Assembly: GCA_963626285.1 (NCBI GenBank)
Contig: CAVFWQ010000029.1
Coordinates: 1 to 19,726, forward strand
Reading direction: 5' to 3'
DNA: 19,726 nt
From: CAVDRM01 sp963626285
Lineage (GTDB): Bacteria; Bacillota; Clostridia; Christensenellales; Aristaeellaceae
Under the pieces are notes generated by a model, which saw only the letters and a list, made by a program, of their open reading frames with translations, was not told the DNA's origin and searched no databases. The position numbers were made by a program, and so were the translations under genes. Positions 6,001 to 12,659 of the stretch are shown piece by piece. Numbering within the stretch: position 1 is the stretch's first letter; each line of letters starts with the position of its first letter.

Positions 6001-7229
6001 CCAAGTACATCGCCGTGGAGAGCATCAGCATCAGCGCAACAAGCCTGACCATGCTGGTGGGCGGCACATTGCAGCTCAACACCTCCTCCCTGCCCGCCGG
6101 CTCTCTGGCCTGCGCGACCCTCAGCTACTCCTCCTCGGATGAGAGCGTCATCAAAGTGAGCAGCACGGGCAAGCTCACCGCCGTGGGCGCGGGCTATGCC
6201 ACCATCCTCTGCACGGACGAAAAGACGGGCATTACCTCCAACCAGCTGACCTTTTCAAGCAGCTATCCGCCCACCTACCGCGCCCTGATTCTGGCGCACC
6301 CGACGGAAAAAGCCGTTGTCCGCAGCAATACGGGCGTGGAATACAACGTTACATGGCAGCGCACGACGGACGTCAAGACCATGTATAATCTGCTGAATAC
6401 GCAGAATTACGGCGGGAAGAAATTCAAGATCACCACCAACGCAAACGCGACCAAGTCTGCGGCGCTTTCCGCCATCGCTTCCATTGCCGATCAGTCCAGG
6501 TCCTCGGACGTGACCGTCGTTGCGATTCTGGCCGAGGGCACGGATAACGGCAGCATCTGGCTGGGTGACGAAGCGCTGAGCGCGGCGACGCTGGCCGAGG
6601 CGCTGGACCAGATCGAAGGCCGCGTCATCGTCTTCATGGCGAACGACTACTCCGGCTACTACATCACCGAAAGCAGCGACGGCAGCGGCATGGTGTCCGC
6701 ATCGTCCAACGCTTCCGCGCAGGGGCAGAACTTCAACAGCGCCTTCATCAGCGCCTTTAAGAGCCGCCAGTCCACCGTGGAGGTGTACCCGCTGGACGAG
6801 AACGGCGATCCCATCCTCCCGCCCGAACCGACCGTCAACGAGGACGGCTCCGTGAGCGAGGCGAACTGGGGCGAGCTGCGGCAGGACAAGTTCTACGTCA
6901 TCACCGCCGCCTCCGCCTATGAGGAGACCTATTTCTTGGCGAACGTCAGCCGGTGGAACACCGACGGGACGGCGACATTGAACGAGGGCGGCTGCTTTGA
7001 CTACTTTGTCCGCGGCTTGGCAGAGGCCGGCGGCTTCAAGGTGACGCCCAATAAGGGCGGCGCGGGCTCGGCCTCGTGGAGCGGCAGAATGGTCACGCTC
7101 CAGCAGGCGTATGTCCAGACCGCCGCGTATGTCAAAAAGTACGAATCCGCCAGCCAGAGCACGGGCTATAATTACAGCAATGTGCAGGTGTATCCGCTGA
7201 ATTCCTCGTATGTCATATTCCAGCACTAA
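3093..7229 (+). CDS. Exported Big_2 surface protein with a degenerate caspase-like C-terminal domain
   Basis: I start at ATG 3093 because GGTGGAGG lies just upstream and a clear signal peptide follows (MKRNAWLVKLVCVLTALMLA then LPAFA/EE); the frame is open back to 2850 without such features. The protein has 1378 residues. Residues 27-108 are a Glu/Pro/Ala-rich linker, 109-214 look Ig-like, 217-275 are a second acidic linker (repeated EIPV/IDE), and about 279-1056 contain roughly nine Big_2 domains, each with a WTSSNKKVATVDENG-like signature and a KAGTATVT-like strand. Residues 1061-1378 resemble caspase/C14-type peptidases: YRALIL start, LAEGTDNG (1146-1153) where the family has SGHG, and ALDQIEGRVIVFMANDYSG (1170-1188) where it has a D-x-C-x-SG motif. 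The expected His and Cys are Glu1148 and Asp1185, so proteolysis is unlikely. No sortase motif or membrane anchor is seen. Likely a cell-wall-associated or adhesive protein. Confidence 0.88.
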   Translation: MKRNAWLVKLVCVLTALMLALPAFAEEVAQPSAAESSAVVSEEKTEETGETAVEQPSEQPSEAPSEEPKTEEKAEEKTGEAAEAPAETEAEQPAEAPEEEAAEEVIAPEVLDLSVRPEAAVQGEAVTVRVKTQGIEKLLLLVDGEVYPALDTTGLKDEEIAALLLKNALTVRDGQVTVTVQTDALSVGEHEVSVRYLENGEWSKPQKKKTLTVLAAEEKPAEEPVIDEEIPVVDEDEIPVIDETDEIIEIPVDEEPTDEQPEDGQAEAEDGEAAANATTKIIPDETAITLNVGDTAVIGYSLEGDESEVTFKSSKTTVATVDENGEVTARKSGTAVITLRTQNNKTATVKVTVTDENPPSKIVIEQDSPFYLPLGQTDTLSYLLTPDDAQTYVTWTSTKTAVATVDANGDLTAKKAGTTVVRATTSNGKTASLTVVVYDPDVPYAVSIDREDESVKKLYVAIGEGMQMSATVLPDTVLDDTVTWKTSNKRYATIDENGYLEAIKAGTVTVTVTTKVGKKTDKITVVVYDPTKPQYVTLDQSGTIDLAIDDTLTLNATVFPDTADQTVTFISSNKKIASVDESGTVTGIKTGTVTLRARASNGKTASVKVRVYDPRVPQKITLNYTGTETMDLSDEELTVSADIYPESAEEYTDLIFYSSSTRVATVSSDGVITPRTAGKAVITVTTKNAYQKTKVTAKFTLVVKDKYAPSKITFDESVISLDLYDTAQLSYTLAPDDARATVTYSTASNVVEVSEDGEITPLKAGRAIVTATTHNGKKATATIVVTDQYAPTKISFEKSAETVFVDQSPITLSPTLYPDTARAKLTWTSSNKKVATVDEDGIVTLLSEGTATITVKTHNSKSASVKLTVSDPTLPVKLTLINADTGAELPSKLSWDDTVDGSLNLGTMAVAKGGDGYDADTGDIKWTSSAASVASIDQNGAVTYRKNGTVRFTAKTTRGSVSATVTVTFTKYIAVESISISATSLTMLVGGTLQLNTSSLPAGSLACATLSYSSSDESVIKVSSTGKLTAVGAGYATILCTDEKTGITSNQLTFSSSYPPTYRALILAHPTEKAVVRSNTGVEYNVTWQRTTDVKTMYNLLNTQNYGGKKFKITTNANATKSAALSAIASIADQSRSSDVTVVAILAEGTDNGSIWLGDEALSAATLAEALDQIEGRVIVFMANDYSGYYITESSDGSGMVSASSNASAQGQNFNSAFISAFKSRQSTVEVYPLDENGDPILPPEPTVNEDGSVSEANWGELRQDKFYVITAASAYEETYFLANVSRWNTDGTATLNEGGCFDYFVRGLAEAGGFKVTPNKGGAGSASWSGRMVTLQQAYVQTAAYVKKYESASQSTGYNYSNVQVYPLNSSYVIFQH

Positions 7230-7250
7230 GGTTAACGCTTAACGCGCAGA

Positions 7251-7278
7251 GAGGGAGCCCCGCAGGGGGCTCTCTTTT
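7251..7278 (+). terminator. Intrinsic terminator of the Big_2 gene
   Basis: The core GAGCCCC (7255-7261) pairs with GGGGCTC (7266-7272) around a GCAG loop, extends by several weaker pairs, and ends in TCTCTTTT. Confidence 0.85.
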
Positions 7279-7309
7279 CGTAAGGAGGGAGAGAGGCTTT
7301 TGCCGCCCG

Positions 7310-7338
7310 TTGACTTTTGGCTTGGATGGTGATACAAT
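7310..7338 (+). promoter_or_regulatory. Sigma-A-type promoter of the T-box/transporter unit
   Basis: TTGACT (7310-7315) and TACAAT (7333-7338) each match consensus at five of six positions and are separated by exactly 17 bases. The T-box fold begins a few bases downstream. Confidence 0.8.
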
Positions 7339-7340
7339 CC

Positions 7341-7618
7341 CCGCAACGGCATTGCGGAAGAACAACCCCCGCGCGCAAACCGTTCCGAAAGAGAGAGGCG
7401 GTCACCGGCTGAAAGCCGCCTTGCGGGACGTGAGCGGGGCATTCGCTTCCAAGCCGCGGAGATGAAGCGGGCGGGCAGCCCGTGCGTAGTTTCCGCCGTC
7501 GTCCGCGTTAAGGAGCTCCGAGAGGGCAGATGCAAACGTCTGCCGAACATGGGTGGTACAGCGTTGATCGTTCTTGACGCCCCATGCGCCTGTCTATAAG
7601 GTGCGCGGAGCGTTTTTT
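7341..7618 (+). promoter_or_regulatory. T-box leader upstream of the NSS transporter
   Basis: The T-box core TGGGTGGTAC is at 7550-7559, preceded by CCGAACA. Upstream is a Stem I with the hallmark AGAGAG bulge (7390-7395) and GGCTGAAA distal element (7407-7414). The base of Stem I pairs GGAAG (7356-7360) with CTTCC (7446-7450), and above it CCCCGC (7367-7372) with GCGGGG (7434-7439). The internal loop between them holds CATTCG (7440-7445); by the usual geometry (codon, one purine, then stem) the specifier would be UUC, Phe. The terminator pairs 7577-7591 with 7599-7613 (two mismatches), followed by six T. Uncharged tRNA should favour the antiterminator and switch on the transporter. The specifier call is less certain than the T-box call. 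Confidence 0.88.
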
Positions 7619-7714
7619 GATTCCTTCTTCCGCCTGACAAAAGCGGAAGACCGCATTCGCCGGCGCATGACCGTCTGCGCGGCGAAGCCATCAGAAAAAA
7701 GGAGACACAGGCAA

Positions 7715-9076
7715 ATGGAGCAAAGAGAATCCTTCAAGTCCCGGCTGGGCTTCCTGCTGGTGAGCGCGGGCTGCGCCATCGGCATCGGCAATGTGTGGCG
7801 CTTTCCCTACATCGCGGGCAAAAACGGCGGCGGCTACTTCGTATTGGTGTACCTGATCTGCCTGCTCGTCATGGGCGTGCCCGTTCTGACGATGGAGCTG
7901 GCCGTCGGCAGAGCCAGCGGAAAGAGCGCCGTGCTGGCCTACAAAGCGCTGGAAAAGCCGGGGCAGAAGTGGCACATTCACGGGTGGTTCTGCCTCATCG
8001 GGTGCTATCTGCTGATGATGTACTACACCACCGTCACGGGCTGGATGACCTCGTACTTCTTTAAATTTATGACCGGCACCTTCTATGAGGGCATGAGTGC
8101 GGAGGCCGCCGAGGGCGTGTTCGGCGCGCTGCTGTCCTCGCCGGCTGAAATGGCGCTTATGACGGAGCTGGTCGTGCTGGCGGGCTTTGCCGTGTGCAGC
8201 TTCGGCCTGCAAAAGGGGCTGGAGCGCGTCTCCAAGGGCATGATGCTCGCCCTGCTGGCGCTGATCGTGATCCTGGCCGTCCACAGCCTGACATTGCCCG
8301 GCGCGGCAGAGGGCATGCGCTTTTATCTGCTGCCGTCCTTGGACACCATCCGCGAAAACGGCTTACAGAGCCTCATCACGGACGCCATGAATCAGGCGTT
8401 CTTTACCCTGAGCCTCGGCATCGGCGCGATGGAGATATTCGGCAGCTACATGAGCAGGGAGGGGGCGCTCACCGGCGAAGCCATGCGCATCTGCGCGCTG
8501 GATACCTTCGTGGCGCTGATGGCCGGCACCATCATCTTCCCCGCCTGCTTTTCCTACGGCGTTCAGCCCGATCAGGGGCCGTCGCTGATCTTCATGACCC
8601 TGCCGAACGTGTTCGTGAACATGAACGGCGGGCGCGTCTGGGGGACGCTGTTCTTCCTGTTCATGATTTTCGCCAGCTTTTCAACGGTGCTGGCCGTGTT
8701 TGAAAACATCCTCGCCATCTGCATGGACACCTTCGCCATTTCCCGGAAGAAGGCGACCGTCGTCAACGGCGTCCTGCTGGCGGTTTTGAGCCTGCCCTGC
8801 GTGCTTGGCTACAACCTCTGGAGCGGCCTTGTCTTCCCCGGCGGGCGCACCGTGCTGGATGCGGAGGACTTCCTCGTCAGCAACCTGCTGCTGCCCCTCG
8901 GCTCGCTGGTCTATCTGCTGTTCTGCGTGTGCAAATGGGGCTGGGGCTTTGACAGGTATCTGGACGAGGCCAATCAGGGCAGGGGCATCAAAATCGCCCG
9001 CATGTTAAAGCCCTACTTCCAATGGGTGCTGCCCGTGCTGATCCTGCTGATCCTCATCCAGGGTCTGGTCGGATAA
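7715..9076 (+). CDS. NSS-family sodium-dependent amino-acid transporter
   Basis: This 453-residue polytopic membrane protein belongs to the neurotransmitter:sodium symporter family (LeuT, MhsT, TnaT relatives). TM1 has the unwound signature AGCAIGIGNVWRFPYIAGKNGGG, split here as AGCAIGIGN and VWRFPYIAGKNGGG, and TM6 has AFFTLSLGIGAMEIFGSYM. About 11 hydrophobic helices are seen, usual for bacterial members. I choose ATG 7715 because AAAAGGAG lies about 10 bases upstream and the protein then begins MEQRESFKSRLGFLL, as in the family; the open frame back to 7574 overlaps the T-box terminator. Substrate cannot be read from sequence, but the T-box points to an amino acid, perhaps phenylalanine or another aromatic. 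It is transcribed alone; no clear terminator follows it. Confidence 0.93.
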   Translation: MEQRESFKSRLGFLLVSAGCAIGIGNVWRFPYIAGKNGGGYFVLVYLICLLVMGVPVLTMELAVGRASGKSAVLAYKALEKPGQKWHIHGWFCLIGCYLLMMYYTTVTGWMTSYFFKFMTGTFYEGMSAEAAEGVFGALLSSPAEMALMTELVVLAGFAVCSFGLQKGLERVSKGMMLALLALIVILAVHSLTLPGAAEGMRFYLLPSLDTIRENGLQSLITDAMNQAFFTLSLGIGAMEIFGSYMSREGALTGEAMRICALDTFVALMAGTIIFPACFSYGVQPDQGPSLIFMTLPNVFVNMNGGRVWGTLFFLFMIFASFSTVLAVFENILAICMDTFAISRKKATVVNGVLLAVLSLPCVLGYNLWSGLVFPGGRTVLDAEDFLVSNLLLPLGSLVYLLFCVCKWGWGFDRYLDEANQGRGIKIARMLKPYFQWVLPVLILLILIQGLVG

Positions 9077-9242
9077 CGCTTTCGGGGCTGGGGGAGAGGC
9101 AGGAAAAAAATCGGGGAACTTTACGATTCAAAGCAGGATTTTTGTTGAATATGTCGAACAAAACATACAGAAGGGCGAGAGAGAAGAGCGGCAAAAGCCG
9201 CGCCTTGAAAAAATGGATACCCGATTGAGAGGAGTGACCCCA

Positions 9243-9782
9243 ATGAAGACCACCATCACCGCGAAAAACATGGTCGTGACGCCCGGCATCACCAACCGCA
9301 TCATGAAAAAGACCGCCACGATGGAGCGCTATTTAAAGCCCGATACGGAGATGTATGTGCGCCTGCGCCGCGAGCGCGACCAGCGCATCTGTGAGATCAC
9401 CGTGCCGCTGAACGGCACGACCCTGCGCGCCGAATCGTCCAATTCGGACAACCTGTTCATGAGCATCGACAGCGCGCTGGCCAAGCTCGAGCGGCAGATC
9501 CTGCGTCACCGCACGAAGCTGGAAAAGCGCCTGCGCGAGGGCGCGTATGCGGACGAAACGCCCGAATTCATCGAAGACCCCGCCGTGTACGGAGAGGGCG
9601 AGCGCAAAATCGTCCGCCACAAGACCTTCCCCGTGCGCCCCATGTCCGTGGAGGATGCGGCGCTGCAGATGGAGCTGCTGGGCCATGCGTTCTTCGTCTT
9701 CGTCAACGCGGAGACCGACCGCACCAACGTCCTGTACCTGCGCAATGACGGGAATCTGGGCCTTTTGGAGCCGGAAGCCTGA
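9243..9782 (+). CDS. hpf: Long-form ribosome hibernation-promoting factor
   Basis: The 179-residue product has the two-part structure of long HPF. An N-terminal ribosome-binding domain (about residues 1-95: MKTTITAKNMVVTPG, ERYLKPDTEMYVRL, SIDSALAKLERQILRHR) is followed by a linker and a C-terminal dimerisation domain (about 122-179: IVRHKTFPVRPMSVEDAALQ, MELLGHAFFVFVN, then TNVLYLRNDGNLGLLEP). Long HPF joins two 70S ribosomes into inactive 100S dimers in stationary phase or starvation. The start ATG 9243 has AGAGGAG 8 bases upstream; an in-frame ATG at 9213 lacks a comparable site. The 166-base gap before it contains a short hairpin (GCGGC/GCCGC, 9188-9201) and an AT-rich stretch with TTTGTT/AACAAA arms, but no promoter I would assert. 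Confidence 0.95.
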   Translation: MKTTITAKNMVVTPGITNRIMKKTATMERYLKPDTEMYVRLRRERDQRICEITVPLNGTTLRAESSNSDNLFMSIDSALAKLERQILRHRTKLEKRLREGAYADETPEFIEDPAVYGEGERKIVRHKTFPVRPMSVEDAALQMELLGHAFFVFVNAETDRTNVLYLRNDGNLGLLEPEA

Positions 9783-9806
9783 GCATATTTTATCGTCGGT
9801 CATGTC

Positions 9807-9844
9807 CGCCCCGCACCCTTTATGCACGGTGCGGGGCGCTTTTT
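9807..9844 (+). terminator. Intrinsic terminator of hpf
   Basis: CGCCCCGCACC (9807-9817) pairs perfectly with GGTGCGGGGCG (9828-9838), 10-nt loop, followed by CTTTTT. Confidence 0.93.
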
Positions 9845-9907
9845 GGAAAACGCGCTTCAGGCTGTGAAGAATTTGCAAAAGTTTTTTGAATTTGCGGCGT
9901 CAAGGGC

Positions 9908-9936
9908 TGTAAAGCGGCGTCCGAATGTTGTATAAT
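9908..9936 (+). promoter_or_regulatory. Promoter of the cdaA operon
   Basis: A perfect -10 TATAAT lies at 9931-9936. The hexamer 17 bases upstream (TGTAAA, 9908-9913) is a weak -35. The inferred start near 9943 favours ATG 9975 over ATG 9951 as the cdaA start. Confidence 0.6.
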
Positions 9937-9974
9937 GGAAGCTGAGATCGATGAAAGTGAGGATGAGGCCGCTT

Positions 9975-10829
9975 ATGTCAGCGCTGTGGGACGACATTCA
10001 GCTGTTTGTGTGGAACATCATCCATCGTCCCGGTCCCGTGGACTGGCTGGACATTCTGATTGTCGCTTTTCTTCTGTATGAGCTGGTCATGCTGACCCGC
10101 CAGACCCGCGCCATACAGGTTTTGAAGGGGCTTTTTATCCTCATCGTCTTTAGCTATGTTTCCGGCCTTGTGGGGCTGACCGCGCTGAACTGGCTGCTCC
10201 GCACGGTTTTGAACAGCGGCGCGCTGGTGCTGGTGATCTTGTTCCAGCCGGAGCTGCGCCGCGCTCTGGAGCAGCTCGGCCTGGGCACAAAAATCGACCG
10301 CCTGCGCGACAAAAAGAGCGAGAATGCGCGCATCGTGGAGGAAATCACCCAGTGCTGCCTGCGCCTGTCCAAGCGGCGCGTGGGCGCGCTGATCGTGTTT
10401 GAGCAAAAGAGCGGCCTCAAGGACATCATCGAGACCGGCACGCAGATAGATTCCATCATTTCCGCGCCGCTTCTGGAAAACATTTTCGAACCGAACACGC
10501 CCCTGCACGACGGCGCGGTGATCATCCGCGGCCAGCGCGTGGTGGCGGCGGCCTGCGTGCTGACGCTGAGCGAATCCAACGGCCTTTCCCGCGATTTGGG
10601 CACCCGTCACCGCGCAGCGCTTGGCATCAGCGAAATGAGCGATGCGGTCGCCCTGATCGTGTCCGAGGAGACGGGCATCATCTCCATGACGAGGAACGGC
10701 CGCATGACGCGCCATCTGGATGCGGAGGGGCTGACCCGCGCCCTGACCGGCCTGTACGCCGACAAGCCGTCGCCCCTGCGTGCGGCGGCGCGCTCCGTCT
10801 TCAAAAGGAGGGAAAAGTCTGATGTCTGA
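9975..10829 (+). CDS. cdaA: Diadenylate cyclase CdaA
   Basis: CdaA makes cyclic di-AMP from two ATP at the membrane. The 284-residue product has three N-terminal helices (about 25-43, 50-70, 75-92) and a DisA_N/DAC domain with the catalytic motifs LHDGAVII (DGA 179-181) and GTRHRAALG (RHR 211-213). Both key motifs are intact, so it should be active. I prefer ATG 9975: GAGGATGAGG precedes it at normal spacing and it leaves a normal leader behind TATAAT 9931. ATG 9951 in the same frame is the alternative and would add eight residues. The gene overlaps cdaR by 8 bases, the usual cdaA-cdaR pair, in which CdaR modulates CdaA. The usual third partner glmM is not here. Confidence 0.97.
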   Translation: MSALWDDIQLFVWNIIHRPGPVDWLDILIVAFLLYELVMLTRQTRAIQVLKGLFILIVFSYVSGLVGLTALNWLLRTVLNSGALVLVILFQPELRRALEQLGLGTKIDRLRDKKSENARIVEEITQCCLRLSKRRVGALIVFEQKSGLKDIIETGTQIDSIISAPLLENIFEPNTPLHDGAVIIRGQRVVAAACVLTLSESNGLSRDLGTRHRAALGISEMSDAVALIVSEETGIISMTRNGRMTRHLDAEGLTRALTGLYADKPSPLRAAARSVFKRREKSDV

Positions 10830-11907
10830 GCATGAGCATAAAACGGACACAGGAAAGACGCCCTCCCGCCTTGCCGCCGTCGGGGAGCTGTTCAAGCACC
10901 TTTGGCTGATGCTCCTGCACAACTGGGCATGGAAGCTGCTGAGCCTGCTTCTGGCCGTCTGTCTCTGGGGCGGGCTGATTCTTCAGGACAATACCCTGGT
11001 GCGCTCCAAGACCATCTCGGACGTCACCATCAGCGTCGTCAACGCGGATGTTTTGCAGCGCAGCGGCTTTGTCGTGGTGTCCGGTCTGGAGGAGGACGTC
11101 CTCACCGACGTGCGCATCAAGGTGGACGTGCCGCAGAAATATTATAATCAGGTTACGGCGGCGAACTACAACGTCCGCGTGGATTTGAGCAAAATCAAGG
11201 CCGCGGGGGAGCAGACGCTGAATGTCATCGCCACCTCCAGCTCCGCCTACGGCACGGTCACGAGCATGTCCGTCTCGCAGATCACCGTGACGGTGGAGGA
11301 GTATGTCGTGCGCTCCCGCATCCCCGTGCGCGTGGCCATGACGGGCGAGCTGCCGGATAACCTGTACGGTGATACGCCCTCGGCCGACCCGACCTATGTG
11401 TCCGTCGCCGGGCCTAAATCCAAGGTGGAGAACATCGTGCGCTGCAAGGCGCTGTATGACGTGAGCGGGCTGTCCCTGGAGGCTGGGACGGAGCGCACGG
11501 CCGTCCCCTTCGTGCTGTGCGACCGCGCCGATGAGGTCATCGACATGGAAGGCATCACCGTCAGCACCACCGCCGGCAACATTCTGCTGGACGCCGTCAC
11601 GGTGGAGCAGACCTTCTACCCGCTCTACAGCCTGCCCGTTTCCACGGAAGGGCTGCTGACGGGAACGCCGCTTTCGGGCTATGAGGTGAAGGGCATCAGC
11701 GTCGAGCCGTCCGTCGTCGACATCGCCTTCCGCACGGAAACCGAGCTGGACGCCGTCTATCTGGCGGGCGTTATCGACATCACCGATGCGACCTCCTCCA
11801 TTGTCGCCGCCATTTCGCTGGATAAGCCGAGCAAGAATGTGTATATGAGCACGTACAAGGTGTACATCACCGTGCAGATAGGGCCTGTCGGAGAAACGAG
11901 GGAATGA
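10822..11907 (+). CDS. cdaR: CdaR/YbbR-domain regulator of CdaA
   Basis: The 361-residue protein has a cytoplasmic head, one transmembrane helix (about 37-55, WKLLSLLLAVCLWGGLIL) and an extracytoplasmic part of about 300 residues made of YbbR repeats. I count about three (around 60-150, 155-240, 245-340), each with a VxVxxP-like strand pattern such as IKVDVPQKYY and VSVAGPKSKVENI. Many CdaR proteins have four and are longer, so this is a short version. CdaR binds CdaA and adjusts c-di-AMP synthesis in response to envelope state. AGGAGG (10806-10811) lies 10 bases before ATG 10822, inside the cdaA end. It overlaps the next gene by ATGA. Confidence 0.93.
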   Translation: MSEHEHKTDTGKTPSRLAAVGELFKHLWLMLLHNWAWKLLSLLLAVCLWGGLILQDNTLVRSKTISDVTISVVNADVLQRSGFVVVSGLEEDVLTDVRIKVDVPQKYYNQVTAANYNVRVDLSKIKAAGEQTLNVIATSSSAYGTVTSMSVSQITVTVEEYVVRSRIPVRVAMTGELPDNLYGDTPSADPTYVSVAGPKSKVENIVRCKALYDVSGLSLEAGTERTAVPFVLCDRADEVIDMEGITVSTTAGNILLDAVTVEQTFYPLYSLPVSTEGLLTGTPLSGYEVKGISVEPSVVDIAFRTETELDAVYLAGVIDITDATSSIVAAISLDKPSKNVYMSTYKVYITVQIGPVGETRE

Positions 11908-12659
11908 ATACTTTTGCCAGAACGCTGATCACGTTCCTGTTCGGCTGGCTTCGCAGGCTGCTTCAGAACCTGCTGGCCTTCTTTTCCGAGGGCACGGGCA
12001 GCGGCCTTTTGACATGGCTGGGCGAGCATTGGCTGCACATCCTCATCCTGCTGATCGTACTCGGCGTTGCGGGCGACTTTGCCGTCTGGATGGTGCGCTG
12101 GCGGCCTTATCTCATCTGGCGCGCATGGCGGCAAAAGTTCAGGCGCCGCCTGAAAGGCAGGGAGGAGCGGCTGTTCACGCAGGGCTATCGAGAGGGCGTG
12201 GCCGGCATCGCACAGCGGAGAGAGAGCGGCCGAAAGCTTGCGGACGGAAACCGGCAAGCGGAAACAGCCGTTCCATGGGCGGAAGAGCCGCCTGCTCAGA
12301 ATGTCCATTGGGCGGAAGAGAGCGCACCGCAGACAGCGGAAGAAATGCCGCCCGTATGGACGCAGATGGCGCCGAATCCCGCGCCCGCGGCGCAGACAAG
12401 GCAGGAAAGTCCCCTGTATTTGGAGGAGCTTTACGAGCCGAAAAAGCCCGTTTCGCAGCAGCCGAGGGAGAGAAAGCGCCGCAGCGAGCGCCGTCGGCAG
12501 GGCTTGAGCGGCGCGTGGCTGGCCGTGCGTGAGCGGCTGAACTGGGCGGAGGAGGACGAGGTCATGCTGGACGGGCTCCCGCCGGCGGTCGACAGGCAGG
12601 ATGCGTTTTACGCGCCCGTTCTGCCGCCGGATGAGCATCAGGGCGGGAATCAGGCATGA
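11904..12659 (+). CDS. Unknown membrane protein of the cdaA operon, WAEE-motif tail
   Basis: I do not recognise this 251-residue protein. Residues 1-30 are amphipathic to hydrophobic (FARTLITFLFGWLRRLL), and residues 43-64 form a strong transmembrane helix (WLHILILLIVLGVAGDFAVWMV). A basic stretch follows (RWRPYLIWRAWRQKFRRRLK). The rest is hydrophilic, Pro/Glu/Arg-rich and probably disordered. The motif WAEE occurs three times (125-128, 136-139, 214-217), and a very basic cluster (RERKRRSERRRQ) lies at 188-199. By the positive-inside rule the tail should be cytoplasmic. The gene is locked into the operon by ATGA overlaps at both ends (11904 and 12656), so it is probably made with CdaA/CdaR and RsmF. 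The tail could be a docking region for an unknown partner. Confidence 0.82.
   Translation: MNTFARTLITFLFGWLRRLLQNLLAFFSEGTGSGLLTWLGEHWLHILILLIVLGVAGDFAVWMVRWRPYLIWRAWRQKFRRRLKGREERLFTQGYREGVAGIAQRRESGRKLADGNRQAETAVPWAEEPPAQNVHWAEESAPQTAEEMPPVWTQMAPNPAPAAQTRQESPLYLEELYEPKKPVSQQPRERKRRSERRRQGLSGAWLAVRERLNWAEEDEVMLDGLPPAVDRQDAFYAPVLPPDEHQGGNQA

Noticed and set aside
7574..7714. Upstream extension of the transporter reading frame
   Set aside because: It runs through the T-box terminator and lacks NSS homology; the AAGGAG before ATG 7715 decides the start.
9120..9180. LexA-like or other operator before hpf (TTTGTT...CGAACAAA)
   Set aside because: Only one half matches a known Firmicutes LexA box and the symmetry is imperfect, so I do not claim a site.
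9978..10922. Minus-strand open frame opposite cdaA
   Set aside because: It covers the intact DGA and RHR motifs of cdaA on the other strand and has no support of its own.
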